From Streptomyces sp. YIM 130001 (GTDB taxonomy: Bacteria; Actinomycetota; Actinomycetes; Streptomycetales; Streptomycetaceae), in NCBI RefSeq assembly GCF_003574445.1, contig NZ_KZ984556.1:238721-302720 (forward strand): a DNA stretch of 64,000 bases, given 5' to 3'. The notes below the pieces were generated by a model. It ran no database searches. It saw nothing but the letters and a program-made list of their open reading frames with translations, and was not told where the DNA came from. How positions within the stretch are numbered: position 1 is the stretch's first letter; each line of letters starts with the position of its first letter. The position numbers were made by a program, and so were the translations under genes. Positions 8,946 to 17,500 of this stretch are shown in pieces.

Positions 8946-9449
8946 TTACGGGGCGCGGTAGTCGTCGGCGTAGGCGTCGCGGGGGGCGGCGGTGCGGGTG
9001 TCGTGGCGGCCGGTCGACGAGGCGCGTTCGGTGCGGTCCGGGGTGTGCCTGCGGCCGCCGCACGACGGGCCGCGGCCCCGTGTCGTGAACTGGCGTACCA
9101 GGGCGACGAGTTCGCTGGGCTCGAAGGGCTTGGCGAGGAACGCGTCCACGCCGGCCTCCAGGCCGCTCTCGACCTCTGCCTGCGTACACGCGCTGACGAT
9201 CACGACGGGCACGGAGCGGGTGAACGCGTCCGCGCGCAGCCGGGCTGCCGTCCGCATACCGTCGAGGCGGGGCATGACCACGTCGAGGGTCACCACATCA
9301 GGCCGCACCTGATGGATTATTTCCAGACACTCGACGCCATCGGCCGCGGTCACGACCTCGAAGCCCTCCAGCTCGAGGTTGACCCTGATCAGCTGCCGGA
9401 TGACCTTGTTGTCGTCCACAACAAGCACGCGGCCGGACGCCCCTGACAC
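8946..9449 (-). CDS. Single-domain response regulator
   Basis: A 167-residue protein made of one CheY-like receiver domain (residues 7-123) and a low-complexity Arg/Thr/Ala tail without an output domain. The acidic pair D12-D13, phosphoacceptor D56 (VVTLDVVMPRLDG), the switch serine in VVIVSACTQ and lysine in FLAKPFEPSEL are all present, so it should be phosphorylatable. No histidine kinase is adjacent. GTG 9449 (VSGASGRVLVVDDN) is chosen because the receiver fold starts there; an upstream start would add 16 Arg-rich residues. It probably acts by protein-protein contact, partner unknown. Confidence 0.85.
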   Translation of the reverse strand: MSGASGRVLVVDDNKVIRQLIRVNLELEGFEVVTAADGVECLEIIHQVRPDVVTLDVVMPRLDGMRTAARLRADAFTRSVPVVIVSACTQAEVESGLEAGVDAFLAKPFEPSELVALVRQFTTRGRGPSCGGRRHTPDRTERASSTGRHDTRTAAPRDAYADDYRAP

Positions 9450-9805
9450 AACTCGAGAGTAGGGCCGGTCCCGCCGCCGCGTCCGGGTTTTGCCCACTTC
9501 TCCCTCGGCCCGGGAGAGACCGGACCGCCCGCGGGCTTCCGGTGGCCGATACCTGTGGGACGGGTGCGGTACCGGAAGGAGGCCGGTGACCGTGCGTGGC
9601 GACGGGCGCTATTTCCAGCCGCGGGGCGAAGGGGACGCAGGGGCATTCAACGGCTCGGGCGCAGCACCGGCCGGGGTGTCGCAGAGCGCCCCGACGGGCC
9701 TTCCGACCTCGGCACGGGCCCGGTCCGACCCCGGCAAAACCCGTTCCTGTCCACCGCTTCCGAGCTGGTAGGGTTCTACCCGTCGCCGCTCACGAGCGGC
9801 GACCC
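9450..9805. other. Intergenic region before tRNA-Arg
   Basis: There is no supported gene. The region contains the start region of the response regulator (minus) and the promoter area of tRNA-Arg (plus), with an A/T-richer stretch around 9768-9780. A perfect 9-bp hairpin at 9782-9803 lies just upstream of the tRNA. Confidence 0.5.
9782..9803 (+). other. Perfect hairpin immediately 5' of tRNA-Arg
   Basis: GTCGCCGCT (9782-9790) and AGCGGCGAC (9795-9803) form a 9-bp stem with a CACG loop, ending 2 bases before the mature tRNA 5' end. It may be part of the pre-tRNA leader that guides 5' processing, or an incidental palindrome. Confidence 0.5.
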
Positions 9806-9877
9806 GCCCCCGTAGCTCAGGGGATAGAGCAACGGTCTCCGGAACCGTGTGCGCAGGTTCGAATCCTGCCGGGGGCA
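9806..9877 (+). tRNA. tRNA-Arg (anticodon CCG)
   Basis: A 72-base cloverleaf with all stems paired: acceptor GCCCCCG/CGGGGGC, D arm GCTC/GAGC, anticodon stem ACGGT/ACCGT with loop CTCCGGA (anticodon CCG, reads CGG), T arm GCAGG/CCTGC with loop TTCGAAT, and discriminator A. CCA is not encoded. Its 3' part from 9837 is duplicated at 11967-12008, so it is the integration site of a mobile element. The element end restores the same 3' sequence, and the tRNA stays intact. Confidence 0.97.
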
Positions 9878-9878
9878 C
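9837..9878 (+). repeat. attL: Attachment repeat inside tRNA-Arg (attL side)
   Basis: A 42-bp sequence starting in the anticodon loop and ending one base past the discriminator. It is identical to 11967-12008; identity stops abruptly on both sides. Confidence 0.85.
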
Positions 9879-9928
9879 AGAAGCCGGAACAGCGCGATCA
9901 AGTCGCTGACCAGTCGAAGTGCCACATA

Positions 9929-9967
9929 CAAGGAGCCGGACTCAGTCTCACTGAGTCCGGCTCCTTG
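9929..9967 (+). terminator. Long perfect hairpin 50 bases after tRNA-Arg
   Basis: CAAGGAGCCGGACTCAG (9929-9945) pairs perfectly with 9951-9967 and can extend one pair, leaving a CTC loop. This 17-18-bp stem is well placed to end the tRNA transcript and to insulate the element from it. Confidence 0.75.
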
Positions 9968-10284
9968 TCGTTCTCACGCACGCATCCCGAGTGAGCGGCG
10001 AGTGGGCCCAGGAGCGCTTCCAACTGCGCCGGCTCGTGGGCCCGCGCCAGCCGGATGCCTGGCCACGCAAGCGCTGCCGGCATGCGCCGGAGGCTCGCTC
10101 CGCTGCATCGCGCACTCTTCTCAGCGGGTGAAATCCGGTGCCGTAAGGGACACCCGACAGCTGGGGGCAGCCATGGTGGACGTGCCCAAGCTGCGGTTCA
10201 CCTGCTAATTACTTCACGAAGACGTCTCCTCGCTTCTCCGTGGGGAATCCGTGGGGAAGCGGTCTCCCGCCTTGACCGTGTCAG

Positions 10285-10315
10285 CCCTCAGTAGGTCGGG
10301 CGTTTCTACTGAGGG
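10285..10315. other. Hairpin before the GNAT-like remnant
   Basis: CCCTCAGTAG (10285-10294) and CTACTGAGGG (10306-10315) form a perfect 10-bp stem with an 11-base loop. It lies exactly at the break point of the truncated gene that follows. Confidence 0.5.
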
Positions 10316-10317
10316 CG

Positions 10318-10650
10318 AACGATTACGTCATCGAATATCTCGTGGGAACCGACACCAGTGAGCACATGCGAGCGAATCCAGCCGACGGGTCGACAGATGA
10401 CACCAAGGACAACACTCTTCGGCCGCGTATCGCCTTGATCTGGATCGCAGGAGCGCACCGACGCCGAGGACTCGGCGCCGAACTCGTGCAGGCACTCGCT
10501 GATGACTTCGGTTGCCAGATCAGCGACGTCTCCTGTCGAGCCCGATCAGCGACGCCGGCCGTCAACTCGCGCGGTGGCTGTCCCCTAACGGCATCCGGGT
10601 CAGCCAACTCCTCGTCGGCCGCCGCTACGGGCGTCCCTCGCGACCAAGAC
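10318..10650 (+). pseudogene. GNAT-like acetyltransferase remnant
   Basis: An open frame without a start enters from a stop at 10309 and reads NDYVIEYLVGTDT, then RIALIWIAGAHRRRGLGAEL, whose RRRGLGA fits the acetyl-CoA-binding R/Q-x-x-G-x-G/A loop of GNAT enzymes. The frame continues to about 10532 (QISDVS). The homologous continuation ISDAGRQLARWLSPNGIRVS is found in another plus-strand frame from about 10545, so a frameshift separates the parts. The N-terminal half is missing. The acetyltransferase assignment rests on that one loop and is moderate. Confidence 0.6.
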
Positions 10651-11683
10651 GGGTCGTCACAACGGCCAAGTGGTGCGACGTTGCCCAGGCACGCCACTCC
10701 GTCGCGCCACCCGCCTTCCGGCGTCGGCGTTGGGCGCAATCTTGCAAGCTCTTGTCGCCCCAGGATGTGGCAGCTCCGGACGCAGGCCAGTAGGGGGAGT
10801 TGACTAGATCCTTGCTCAGATCAAAGAAGTCGTCGTTGCTGCCCTCCCTGACCTTTCGATAGACGAACACCTGCCAGTCACCTTCCGTCGTGTAGCGCAT
10901 GTTGGGGTGAGGTGTCCCGCGGCTCTTGGCCGGCATCCGTGGGTTCGTCACGCCAAAGTCACCGAAGTCCAGTTGCGGACCTCGCCACTTCTCTACTACG
11001 TCCAGCCAAAGCCTTGCATCCTCTCGGACCACAGGGGTTGCCGTACCTCGGGGGAACCCTGTGAGGTTGGCAGGAAATGCCCCGGAAGCCAGGCAGATGC
11101 TCCTCCAAGGCCAGCGCGACAGCGATTCCAGAGCTTCGACTGCCTCGGCCCTGAGTCGTTCTCGCGTGCGGCTCGTCAGCACTGGACCAGCGTCGACGAG
11201 CAGATCAATTTCTTCCGGCTCCAGACGCACGGACGCGAACAACTCGCGCATCTGTCTCCGGTCTGGAATCACTTCGGCAGTATCCACAGCGGTGGAGACT
11301 CTTAGACAGGCTCCTTGGCCGTGATCCGCAGCCGCATCTGCGACTTCGCTCAGCAGTTCCGCCTCGTCAAGGCATCGGAACACAGGGCACATTGGGCGGT
11401 CTCGATACCCCAATGACTCACTGACACGCGCCACAGGGCCTCCGATGTCCCCTTCGAGCACGCGAGTATGCGGAAGCGCCCCACAATCCACCGTGAGGAC
11501 CATGTTGTTCGGTACGTGATGCATTGCGTGATCGCAGAAGGTTTCCAACAGGTCCCGCACCCTGTCGGCTGGCACGATCTCCATGACGGGACGGATTCGC
11601 TCCTGCACGCTCGCCGAAGCGTGCTCCAAGGCGTAGAACTCGCCTGCTCTGCCCTTCAGTATCGGAACGTAGACCACGAGCAC
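10625..11683 (-). CDS. Beta family protein (PF14350-like)
   Basis: A 352-residue protein. It opens VLVVYVPILKGRAGEFYAL, the hallmark N-terminus of the phage-associated Beta protein family, continues RIRPVMEIVPADR, and ends with the family-typical ATEWRAWATSHHLAVV. The fold expected is an alpha/beta barrel; no biochemical activity is established for cellular members. GTG 11683 is chosen over an Arg-rich extension to 11875, with GGGAG 12 bases upstream. It is the only intact gene of the tRNA-Arg element and has less GC-biased codons than its neighbours. A role in phage defence or phage biology is an inference from its setting. Confidence 0.75.
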   Translation of the reverse strand: MLVVYVPILKGRAGEFYALEHASASVQERIRPVMEIVPADRVRDLLETFCDHAMHHVPNNMVLTVDCGALPHTRVLEGDIGGPVARVSESLGYRDRPMCPVFRCLDEAELLSEVADAAADHGQGACLRVSTAVDTAEVIPDRRQMRELFASVRLEPEEIDLLVDAGPVLTSRTRERLRAEAVEALESLSRWPWRSICLASGAFPANLTGFPRGTATPVVREDARLWLDVVEKWRGPQLDFGDFGVTNPRMPAKSRGTPHPNMRYTTEGDWQVFVYRKVREGSNDDFFDLSKDLVNSPYWPASGAATSWGDKSLQDCAQRRRRKAGGATEWRAWATSHHLAVVTTRLGREGRP

Positions 11684-11966
11684 CCCCGCACTCTGCTCCC
11701 TGCCGTGCCAGTCACTACCGACAGGGTGACGAAGGCCGCAAGGGGGAGAAAGGGCGCTGTTCGAGCCAAGCGGCTCAAAGGCGAAGGAGGGATGAAGTGG
11801 CGGGGTGGCGCACGCCCTCAGCCGCGTCTTGCCGTAGTCGTCGCCTTGTGCCCGCGGCCACACTGCGCACCGCACGAGTGAGTGACACGTGGGATTTTGT
11901 GTTGCGTGACCCCGGATCGGCGTATCCGCAGGTCAAGGCCACAATGGAGATTCGGTGGCGCGAGGC

Positions 11967-12008
11967 CTCCGGAACCGTGTGCGCAGGTTCGAATCCTGCC
12001 GGGGGCAC
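11967..12008 (+). repeat. attR: Attachment repeat, distal copy (attR side)
   Basis: Identical 42-bp copy of 9837-9878 without the 5' half of a tRNA, so it is not a functional tRNA. It marks the far end of the integrated element. Confidence 0.85.
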
Positions 12009-12057
12009 TTATCTGCGGAGTTTTTTGCAGGTCAGGGCACACAATGAGGTATCTCGT

Positions 12058-12099
12058 CAGCTGAGGCCCAGTCAGGAAGATCTGACTGGGCCTCAGCTG
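12058..12099 (+). terminator. Hairpin beyond attR, probably the original tRNA terminator
   Basis: AGCTGAGGCCCAGTCA (12059-12074) pairs perfectly with 12083-12098, with flanking C-G pairs and a GAAGAT-type loop, followed by GGTTTTCG. It lies 50 bases after the att copy, the same distance as the hairpin after the tRNA itself. It was therefore likely the tRNA-Arg terminator before insertion. Confidence 0.75.
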
Positions 12100-12184
12100 G
12101 TTTTCGTTCCGCGCGGTCACCCAGGTCAGGGGCGGTCGGTCCGCTGGGGGGCCTGGCCGGCGTACGTCGTTCGAGGCTTCGGTG

Positions 12185-12221
12185 GATACGGGGATGGGGC
12201 CGGGTGCTCCATCCCCGTATC
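12185..12221 (-). terminator. Terminator of the sortase operon
   Basis: GATACGGGGATGG (12185-12197) pairs perfectly with 12209-12221 around an 11-base loop, about 30 bases past the sortase stop on the minus strand. Confidence 0.8.
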
Positions 12222-12252
12222 GCAGAACTGCGGATGCGGATGCAGACGCGGA

Positions 12253-12873
12253 TCAAGCCTTGCGGTCGCCCGTGAGGTGGGCGAACACCACGACGTTCGA
12301 GTCCCAGTGGCGGTCCTTGGTGAGGTGGCCGCCGCAGGTGATCAGGCGGAGCTCCGCCTTGTTCGTCTTCCCGTAGACCTTCTCGGTCGGGAAGGCGGAC
12401 TTCGCGTACGTCTGCACCGCGTCGACCTTGAAGACGGCGGTCGTGCCGTCCTCGCGGCGGATGTCGATCTTCTGGTGCTTCTTCAGGTCCTTGAGGTTGT
12501 GGAAGACGGCCTCGGGGGCCTCGGGGGTGTCCATGTGGCCGGCGATCACCGCCGCGCCCTTCTCGCCGGGGGTAGGGCCCTGCTTGTACCAGCTGGCCTC
12601 CATCGGCTTGTCGTACGGCGGCGTCTGCATGACGCCGCTGCCGTCGAGGCCTACGGTGTCCAGTTTCGTGTCCACCTTGATCGCGGGGATCGTGAGGTGG
12701 TCGGGGACCGAGGGCCGCAGGACGGAGGCCGGCGCGGCGTGCGCGACCCGCTTCGCCGATGCCACCGAGGCGTCCGAGTGCGCGGAGGCGCAGCCGGCGG
12801 TGAGCGCGACGGACAGCGCTGCCGTCACCGTGAGCACGGCCGCCGAGGTGCGGCGGTTGCGGGACTCAGCCAT
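12253..12873 (-). CDS. Class F sortase
   Basis: Membrane-tethered cysteine transpeptidase that anchors surface proteins to the cell wall, 206 residues. An N-terminal hydrophobic segment (10-30) ends in LTAGC, which could be a lipobox although Thr at -3 is unusual. The sortase core shows TIPAIKVDTKLDTVG, catalytic H113 in VIAGHMDTP, C180 in LRLITCGG and R188 in KDRHWDSNVVV. ATG 12873 is preceded by GGAGGAACC and overlaps the stop of the upstream surface-protein gene by 8 bases, so the two are translationally coupled. That partner is its likely substrate. Confidence 0.92.
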   Translation of the reverse strand: MAESRNRRTSAAVLTVTAALSVALTAGCASAHSDASVASAKRVAHAAPASVLRPSVPDHLTIPAIKVDTKLDTVGLDGSGVMQTPPYDKPMEASWYKQGPTPGEKGAAVIAGHMDTPEAPEAVFHNLKDLKKHQKIDIRREDGTTAVFKVDAVQTYAKSAFPTEKVYGKTNKAELRLITCGGHLTKDRHWDSNVVVFAHLTGDRKA

Positions 12874-14143
12874 GGTTCCTCCGGCCGCGCAGCAGACCGG
12901 CGCCCGCGAGCGAGCCGGCACCCAGGGCGGCGAAGCCCACGACCGCGGCCGAGTTCAGGCCTTCCTGGTCGTGCGAGGCGGGTGCCATGCCGGTGTTCAC
13001 GGAACCCTTCGGGGTCTTGTGCTCCGAGGGGGCGAGCGGCTTGACGTGGCTCTTCGCGGTGACGGTGAAGGTGACCGGGTCCGCACCCGTGCCGGTGGTG
13101 ACCTTGTAGTCGCCGGCCTTGACCTTCGCCACGGTCGCGGTGCCGTGCCACTTGCCGTCCTTGCCCGGGGACAGGGCGACCTTGCCTCCGAAGGCGCGGG
13201 AGTCGGTCGACACCTTGCTCTTCGGGTTGATCGACGGGGCGTCCACGGTGACAGCGATCTTGTCGCCGGTCTTGCCGCTGCCCGGGCTCACCGCGAGCGT
13301 GGACCTGCCCGGAGCGGGCGCCGGCGCCGGCTTGTCGCTGCCCTGGACACCGAACTTCGCGGAGTCGACGACCTTGCCGTCGAGCAGGGCGTCCACCCCG
13401 TAGGTGCCGGACTTGACGCTGTCCGCGACGGTGGCGGTGCCGTGCCAGGTGCCCTCGTGCTGCGGGTCGCGCTCCATCGTCACGGTGCCGCCGAACGCGT
13501 CGGAGCGGACGGTGGCGACCGAGTCCGAACCGGCGTCCTGCACGGTCACGGACACCTTGTCGCCGACCTTGCCGCCGTCGGTGGACAGGGACAGCGCGGG
13601 CCCCACCGGGTCGGGCGCGGGCGTCGGGGAGTCGCTCGTGTCGATCGGGAAGGTGGCGGTGGACCGGGCGCCGGTGTCCGGGTAGTTCGCCGTGACGGTG
13701 AGCGTGCCCGTGCCGGTGCCGTAGCCGTCCTTGACGGTGCCCGTGCCTATGTAGGTGGTGTCGTCCTGGGAGGTGACCGAGATGTCGCTCAGCGCGTCCG
13801 AGGCGGCCGACACATCGGCCTTGTCCGACGTGGTCACCTGGAACGTGACCTTCTCGCCCGCCTTGTAGCCGCTCTCGCCGTCGGGTGAGGAGGTGATCGA
13901 GACGTCGGCCTGCGCCTTGTCGGGCGCCGGGTCCGTGCTGCTGTCCGACGTGTCGACCGGTGCACCGGACCCGTCGGACGCGGAGGGGGACGGCGAAGCG
14001 TCCGGATCCGGCGACGAGGGGGCGGTGGCCGCGGCAGTCGACGAGGGGGACGACGAAGCGTCCGCGGCGAAAGCAGTCGCCGGAACGGCGAGTGCCATCG
14101 AGGCGGCTACGGCGATCGCCGAGACGGTGAGTGCCTTGCGCAT
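12866..14143 (-). CDS. Secreted surface protein, probable substrate of the adjacent sortase
   Basis: A 425-residue exported protein. It has a signal peptide (RKALTVSAIAVAASMALAVP, cleavage near ATAFA-AD), a Ser/Pro/Asp-rich linker (30-85), then four beta-sandwich-like repeats; two share G-T/K-WHGTATVA. The C-terminus has PKGSVNTG (378-385), a hydrophobic helix (398-418) and the tail RGRRNHG. That is the layout of a cell-wall sorting signal without LPXTG. ATG 14143 has AGGAGG about 7 bases upstream; an upstream start would add 20 non-signal residues. It heads the operon with the sortase. A structural or adhesive role is inferred; no catalytic domain is seen. Confidence 0.85.
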   Translation of the reverse strand: MRKALTVSAIAVAASMALAVPATAFAADASSSPSSTAAATAPSSPDPDASPSPSASDGSGAPVDTSDSSTDPAPDKAQADVSITSSPDGESGYKAGEKVTFQVTTSDKADVSAASDALSDISVTSQDDTTYIGTGTVKDGYGTGTGTLTVTANYPDTGARSTATFPIDTSDSPTPAPDPVGPALSLSTDGGKVGDKVSVTVQDAGSDSVATVRSDAFGGTVTMERDPQHEGTWHGTATVADSVKSGTYGVDALLDGKVVDSAKFGVQGSDKPAPAPAPGRSTLAVSPGSGKTGDKIAVTVDAPSINPKSKVSTDSRAFGGKVALSPGKDGKWHGTATVAKVKAGDYKVTTGTGADPVTFTVTAKSHVKPLAPSEHKTPKGSVNTGMAPASHDQEGLNSAAVVGFAALGAGSLAGAGLLRGRRNHG

Positions 14144-14505
14144 GAGTGAACCTCCTTGCGGGGCCGGAGAATTGTTCCCCGGTGCACCTTTCATGAGGTT
14201 CATCCTGCAGCTTCGGTTTCACTCTTTCCTGTCGTGACCGGTGCCGCGTCCAAAGGTCCCGAAGCCGCCGCACAGGCGCCCACCAGCGCGTTTCCACGGA
14301 CCCATGGGCCGGCCTTTGCCTGGACATTAGGGTCCTTGGTCCCGCCCTCCGCGTAGGGCTCATATAAAGGCCGGGGGTCCGGCGCGGCGGCCGGCCGACC
14401 GCGCCGCCCCAGCAGCCCCTCATGTCACGGGTGTTGACAGGGCCACTCGGGGCGCCAAGAATCGGCCACGCTTGACAACGTTGTCGTACGTGGAGGAGAA
14501 CCGCT
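14144..14505. other. Divergent control region
   Basis: It separates the minus-strand sortase operon from the plus-strand discoidin gene; no gene is seen. It contains an A/T-richer stretch CATATAAAGG near 14371 and the LacI-type palindrome at 14474-14485. Confidence 0.5.
14474..14485 (+). promoter_or_regulatory. LacI-family-type operator GACAACGTTGTC
   Basis: A perfect 12-bp palindrome with a central CG, typical of LacI/GalR-family operators. It lies 20 bases before the start codon of the discoidin protein and just upstream of its GGAGGAG site, where a bound repressor would block transcription. No LacI-family gene is in the window, so the regulator must be encoded elsewhere. Confidence 0.65.
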
Positions 14506-17500
14506 GTGAGGTCTGCGCCCCGTCAGGTCGGCCGACGTCGGCTGCTGCAAGGTATCGGTGCGACCGGCGCTGTGGCCGTGCTGCCTTCGGTCCTGGTCTC
14601 CCCCGCCGCCGCGGCCGCAGGAGGGCAGGCCGTGGACCTGGGCGCCGGCGCCGCGGGGGGCTCGGCCGAGGACGTGGCCGCCACGTACTACCGCGTCCTG
14701 CTGCGGCACACCCGCTGGTCGGAGTCGCAGTGGGACGAGGCGAAGGGGATCTACACCGACAAGGACTTCGGCTTCGCCGTCGTGCTCGGGCATGCGGTAC
14801 TGCTGACGCACGGGGAGTACGACGAGGAGCTGGCCGGTATCGACCGGCGCACGCTGAAGCAGCGGACGCTCGCGACGCTGCGGCACTTCGCCGCCTCGAA
14901 CCGGCTCGCCGGCGGCAGCCAGTGGGGCCGCAAGCTGTTCTTCGACACCACCTTCCAGTCCTACTTCGTCCTCGCCGCGCGGCTGCTGTGGGACGACCTC
15001 GACGCCGCCACGCGTTCCGCCGTCGACACCATCACGCGCGAACAGGCCGCGTACACCGAGTCGTTGGGCACGGGAGACGACCCGGACTCCGGGGACTGGA
15101 CGCCGAACGGGTCGGCCGGCGGGTACGTCGGTGACACCAAGCTCGAGGAGATGGGGCTGTACTCGCAGACCCTGGCTCCCGCGCTCGCCTGGGCCCCGGA
15201 CGACCGGCGCCGCGCCGACTGGGCCACCCGCTACGGGACGTGGTCACGCAACGAGGCCGGTCTGCCGCCCGCCGACCTGGCCAACCCCACCCGCGTGGAC
15301 GGCGTGCGGGTCTCGAGCAACACCGCGCACAACACGTACGACACCTTCATCGTCGAGAACCACGGGTCGTTCGGGCCGCACTACCAGGAGGAGTTGTGGC
15401 GCACCTCGGGGCGTAACGCGGCACACTTCCTCGCGGCCGGTGAGCCGCTGCCGCAGGTCCTGACCGCGCAGCCGAACGCCGAGCCGCTGTGGCGCACGCT
15501 CCTCGCCGTGATGTCCGACGCCGGTGAGCCGCTGATGCCGATGGTGAACGACCGCGAGCATCTGTACGGCAGGGACGTCCTCCCGCTGGCCTTCCTGTCC
15601 CGGGTGGCCGGTGACCGGGCCGCCGCACGTGCGGAGTTGGAGCTCGCCGCGCGCCTGGAGGCGTACCAGGAGTATCCGCCGGAGTACCGCCTTGCGAAGT
15701 TCTCCGGTGAGCCGAAGTACGAGCCGGAGGCGCGTGCCGAGGTCGCCATCAGCTATCTGCTGCACACCTGGCCGGACGCGGGCGGCCGGGTGCGGCCGAT
15801 GTCGCTCGAGGAGCTCTTCGAGCACGCCTCGGGTGTCACGGACTTCGGCACCGGCCCCGGCCTGGTGGCGCATCAGTCGCCCGCGGCCTGGGCGGGGGCG
15901 GTGACGAAGGAGGGGTTCGTCAAGTTCGCGTGGCAGCCCGGGCACGACGACTGGCTGTTCCGGCTCAGCGGCGGTACGCCGATGTTCCTGCCGTCGAGCG
16001 CGGCGAAGGTGACCGGGCGGTCGGTGCGCGTGCACACGGCCGTACGGGACGGATTCGACGGCAGCGCAACGGTGTTGAGGCTCGGCGACGCCTACGCCGG
16101 GTTCGCGACGCTGCCCTCGGGTGCGGTGGTGTACGCGTCGGACGCGGCGGTGGCGGGTGCCTCGCGGCTCGAGGTGCACAACCTCAGCATGCCGGGTGTG
16201 GCCGGCCTGGACGGCAGCCGTACGTACCGGTTCGCGGAGGGCTCGGCCGAGGTCGAGGCCTCGGATGCCGGGTCGCCGGGCGGCGGGCGCGTCGATGCGC
16301 TGACCTTCGGGCGGACTTCGGTGCGGCATGTCCGGATGCTCGGCGTACAGCCCGATCCGGCATACGGCTACTCGCTGTTCGGCGTGGAGGTCCGCGACGG
16401 GGCCGACGGCGACGATCTGGCGCGCGGCGGCGCGGCGACGGCTTCGTCGCACGCGGCGGGCAGCGAGCCGGAGCTCGCGGTGGACGGTGACGCGGACACC
16501 CGCTGGGCGGTCTCGAAGGAGGACCGGAAGCGGGCGGACAGCTGGTGGGCGGTGGATCTCGGGGCCGCGCACGACGTCGACCGGGTCACGCTGCGCTGGG
16601 AGTCGGCGGCCGGGCGGCTCTACCGCGTGCAGGGGTCGGCCGACGGGAAGCAGTGGACGGACCTGGTGACCGGACCGACCCCGGCGGTGCGCAGCCGCGG
16701 CGGCTGGCTGGACATCGACGGGCGCGCAGGGCTCGTCGTACGCGGTGGCGAGAGCCCGATCGCGGTGTACGGGGACACGATCGCGCCGGCCGACGGGGCG
16801 AAGAAGCCGCTCGTCGTCGAGGGGCACTGCGGCGCCTCCCCCGACGAGCTGCGGGCACTCGCGGATCGTGCCGCGCCGGAGGCGGACGACGAGCGGGTGC
16901 GGGCGGCGCTCGTCGACGGGCATCTGGGCTTGTTCAACTTGTCGGCGGGCGCGGTCCGTTCGGGCGTCGCCGTGCCGCAGGAGGGCCGGCGGCGGCAGGT
17001 GTACGAGGGTGAGCAGACGGTCACGCGGGGCGGCGTGCGGTACGCGGCGCGACTCGATGCCGCGTCGGCGCTGCTGCTTCCGCCGCGGTTCACGCTGACC
17101 TCGTTGTCGGGCCGTTCGCTGCCGTCGGGGCTGCGGGTGCGGGTGTCCGACGGGGCGACGCTGCATCTGTCGGGGCCCGGGTGCCGGGTCCGGGTGGAGG
17201 CGCAGGGGCGCAGCACGGTGGCGACGGTGCGCAGCGGGCGCGAGGTCCGGGTCACGCTGCGGGGCGCGAAGGCGTACCGGCAGGACGACCACGCGCTCGG
17301 CCGGACCACCTTCCCCACCTCGCCGCTGCCGCCCGGGATGTCCCGGCCCGCGGCCGCGGTGGACGGCGATCCCGGGACCGCGTGGCGCCCGGGGCCGGAC
17401 GGCCGGATGGTCGTGGACCTCGGGTCCCGGCGGTCGGTGCGGCGGGTCGAGGCCGAGTGGAACTCCGGTGGGGCGCCGGATGCCTCGGTCGAGTTCAGCA

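Larger units (their letters stand above)
9879..10317. other. Element left end, non-coding
   Basis: No complete gene is present. The stretch holds a long hairpin at 9929-9967, two overlapping CCGTGGGGAA copies around 10240-10260, and a second hairpin at 10285-10315. A tiny frame from ATG 10172 (MVDVPKLRFTC) is too short to defend. An integrase would normally lie here in such elements; none is left. Confidence 0.5.
9837..12008. mobile_element. tRNA-Arg-integrated element remnant (no integrase)
   Basis: The segment is bounded by an identical 42-bp direct repeat of the tRNA-Arg 3' half (9837-9878 and 11967-12008), the signature of tyrosine-recombinase integration. It holds a truncated GNAT-like gene, a Beta-family protein gene, hairpins and short repeats. 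I see no integrase, excisionase or replication gene. Codon use inside is less GC-extreme than in flanking genes, consistent with foreign origin. It is probably the decayed end product of a larger integrative element; a cargo unit mobilised in trans is the alternative. Confidence 0.8.

Noticed and set aside
10172..10207. 11-residue frame MVDVPKLRFTC inside the tRNA island
   Set aside because: Too short and without a ribosome site or conservation that I can judge; more likely residual sequence.
11967..12008. Possible second tRNA-Arg
   Set aside because: Only the 3' part is present; there is no acceptor 5' strand, D arm or complete anticodon stem upstream.
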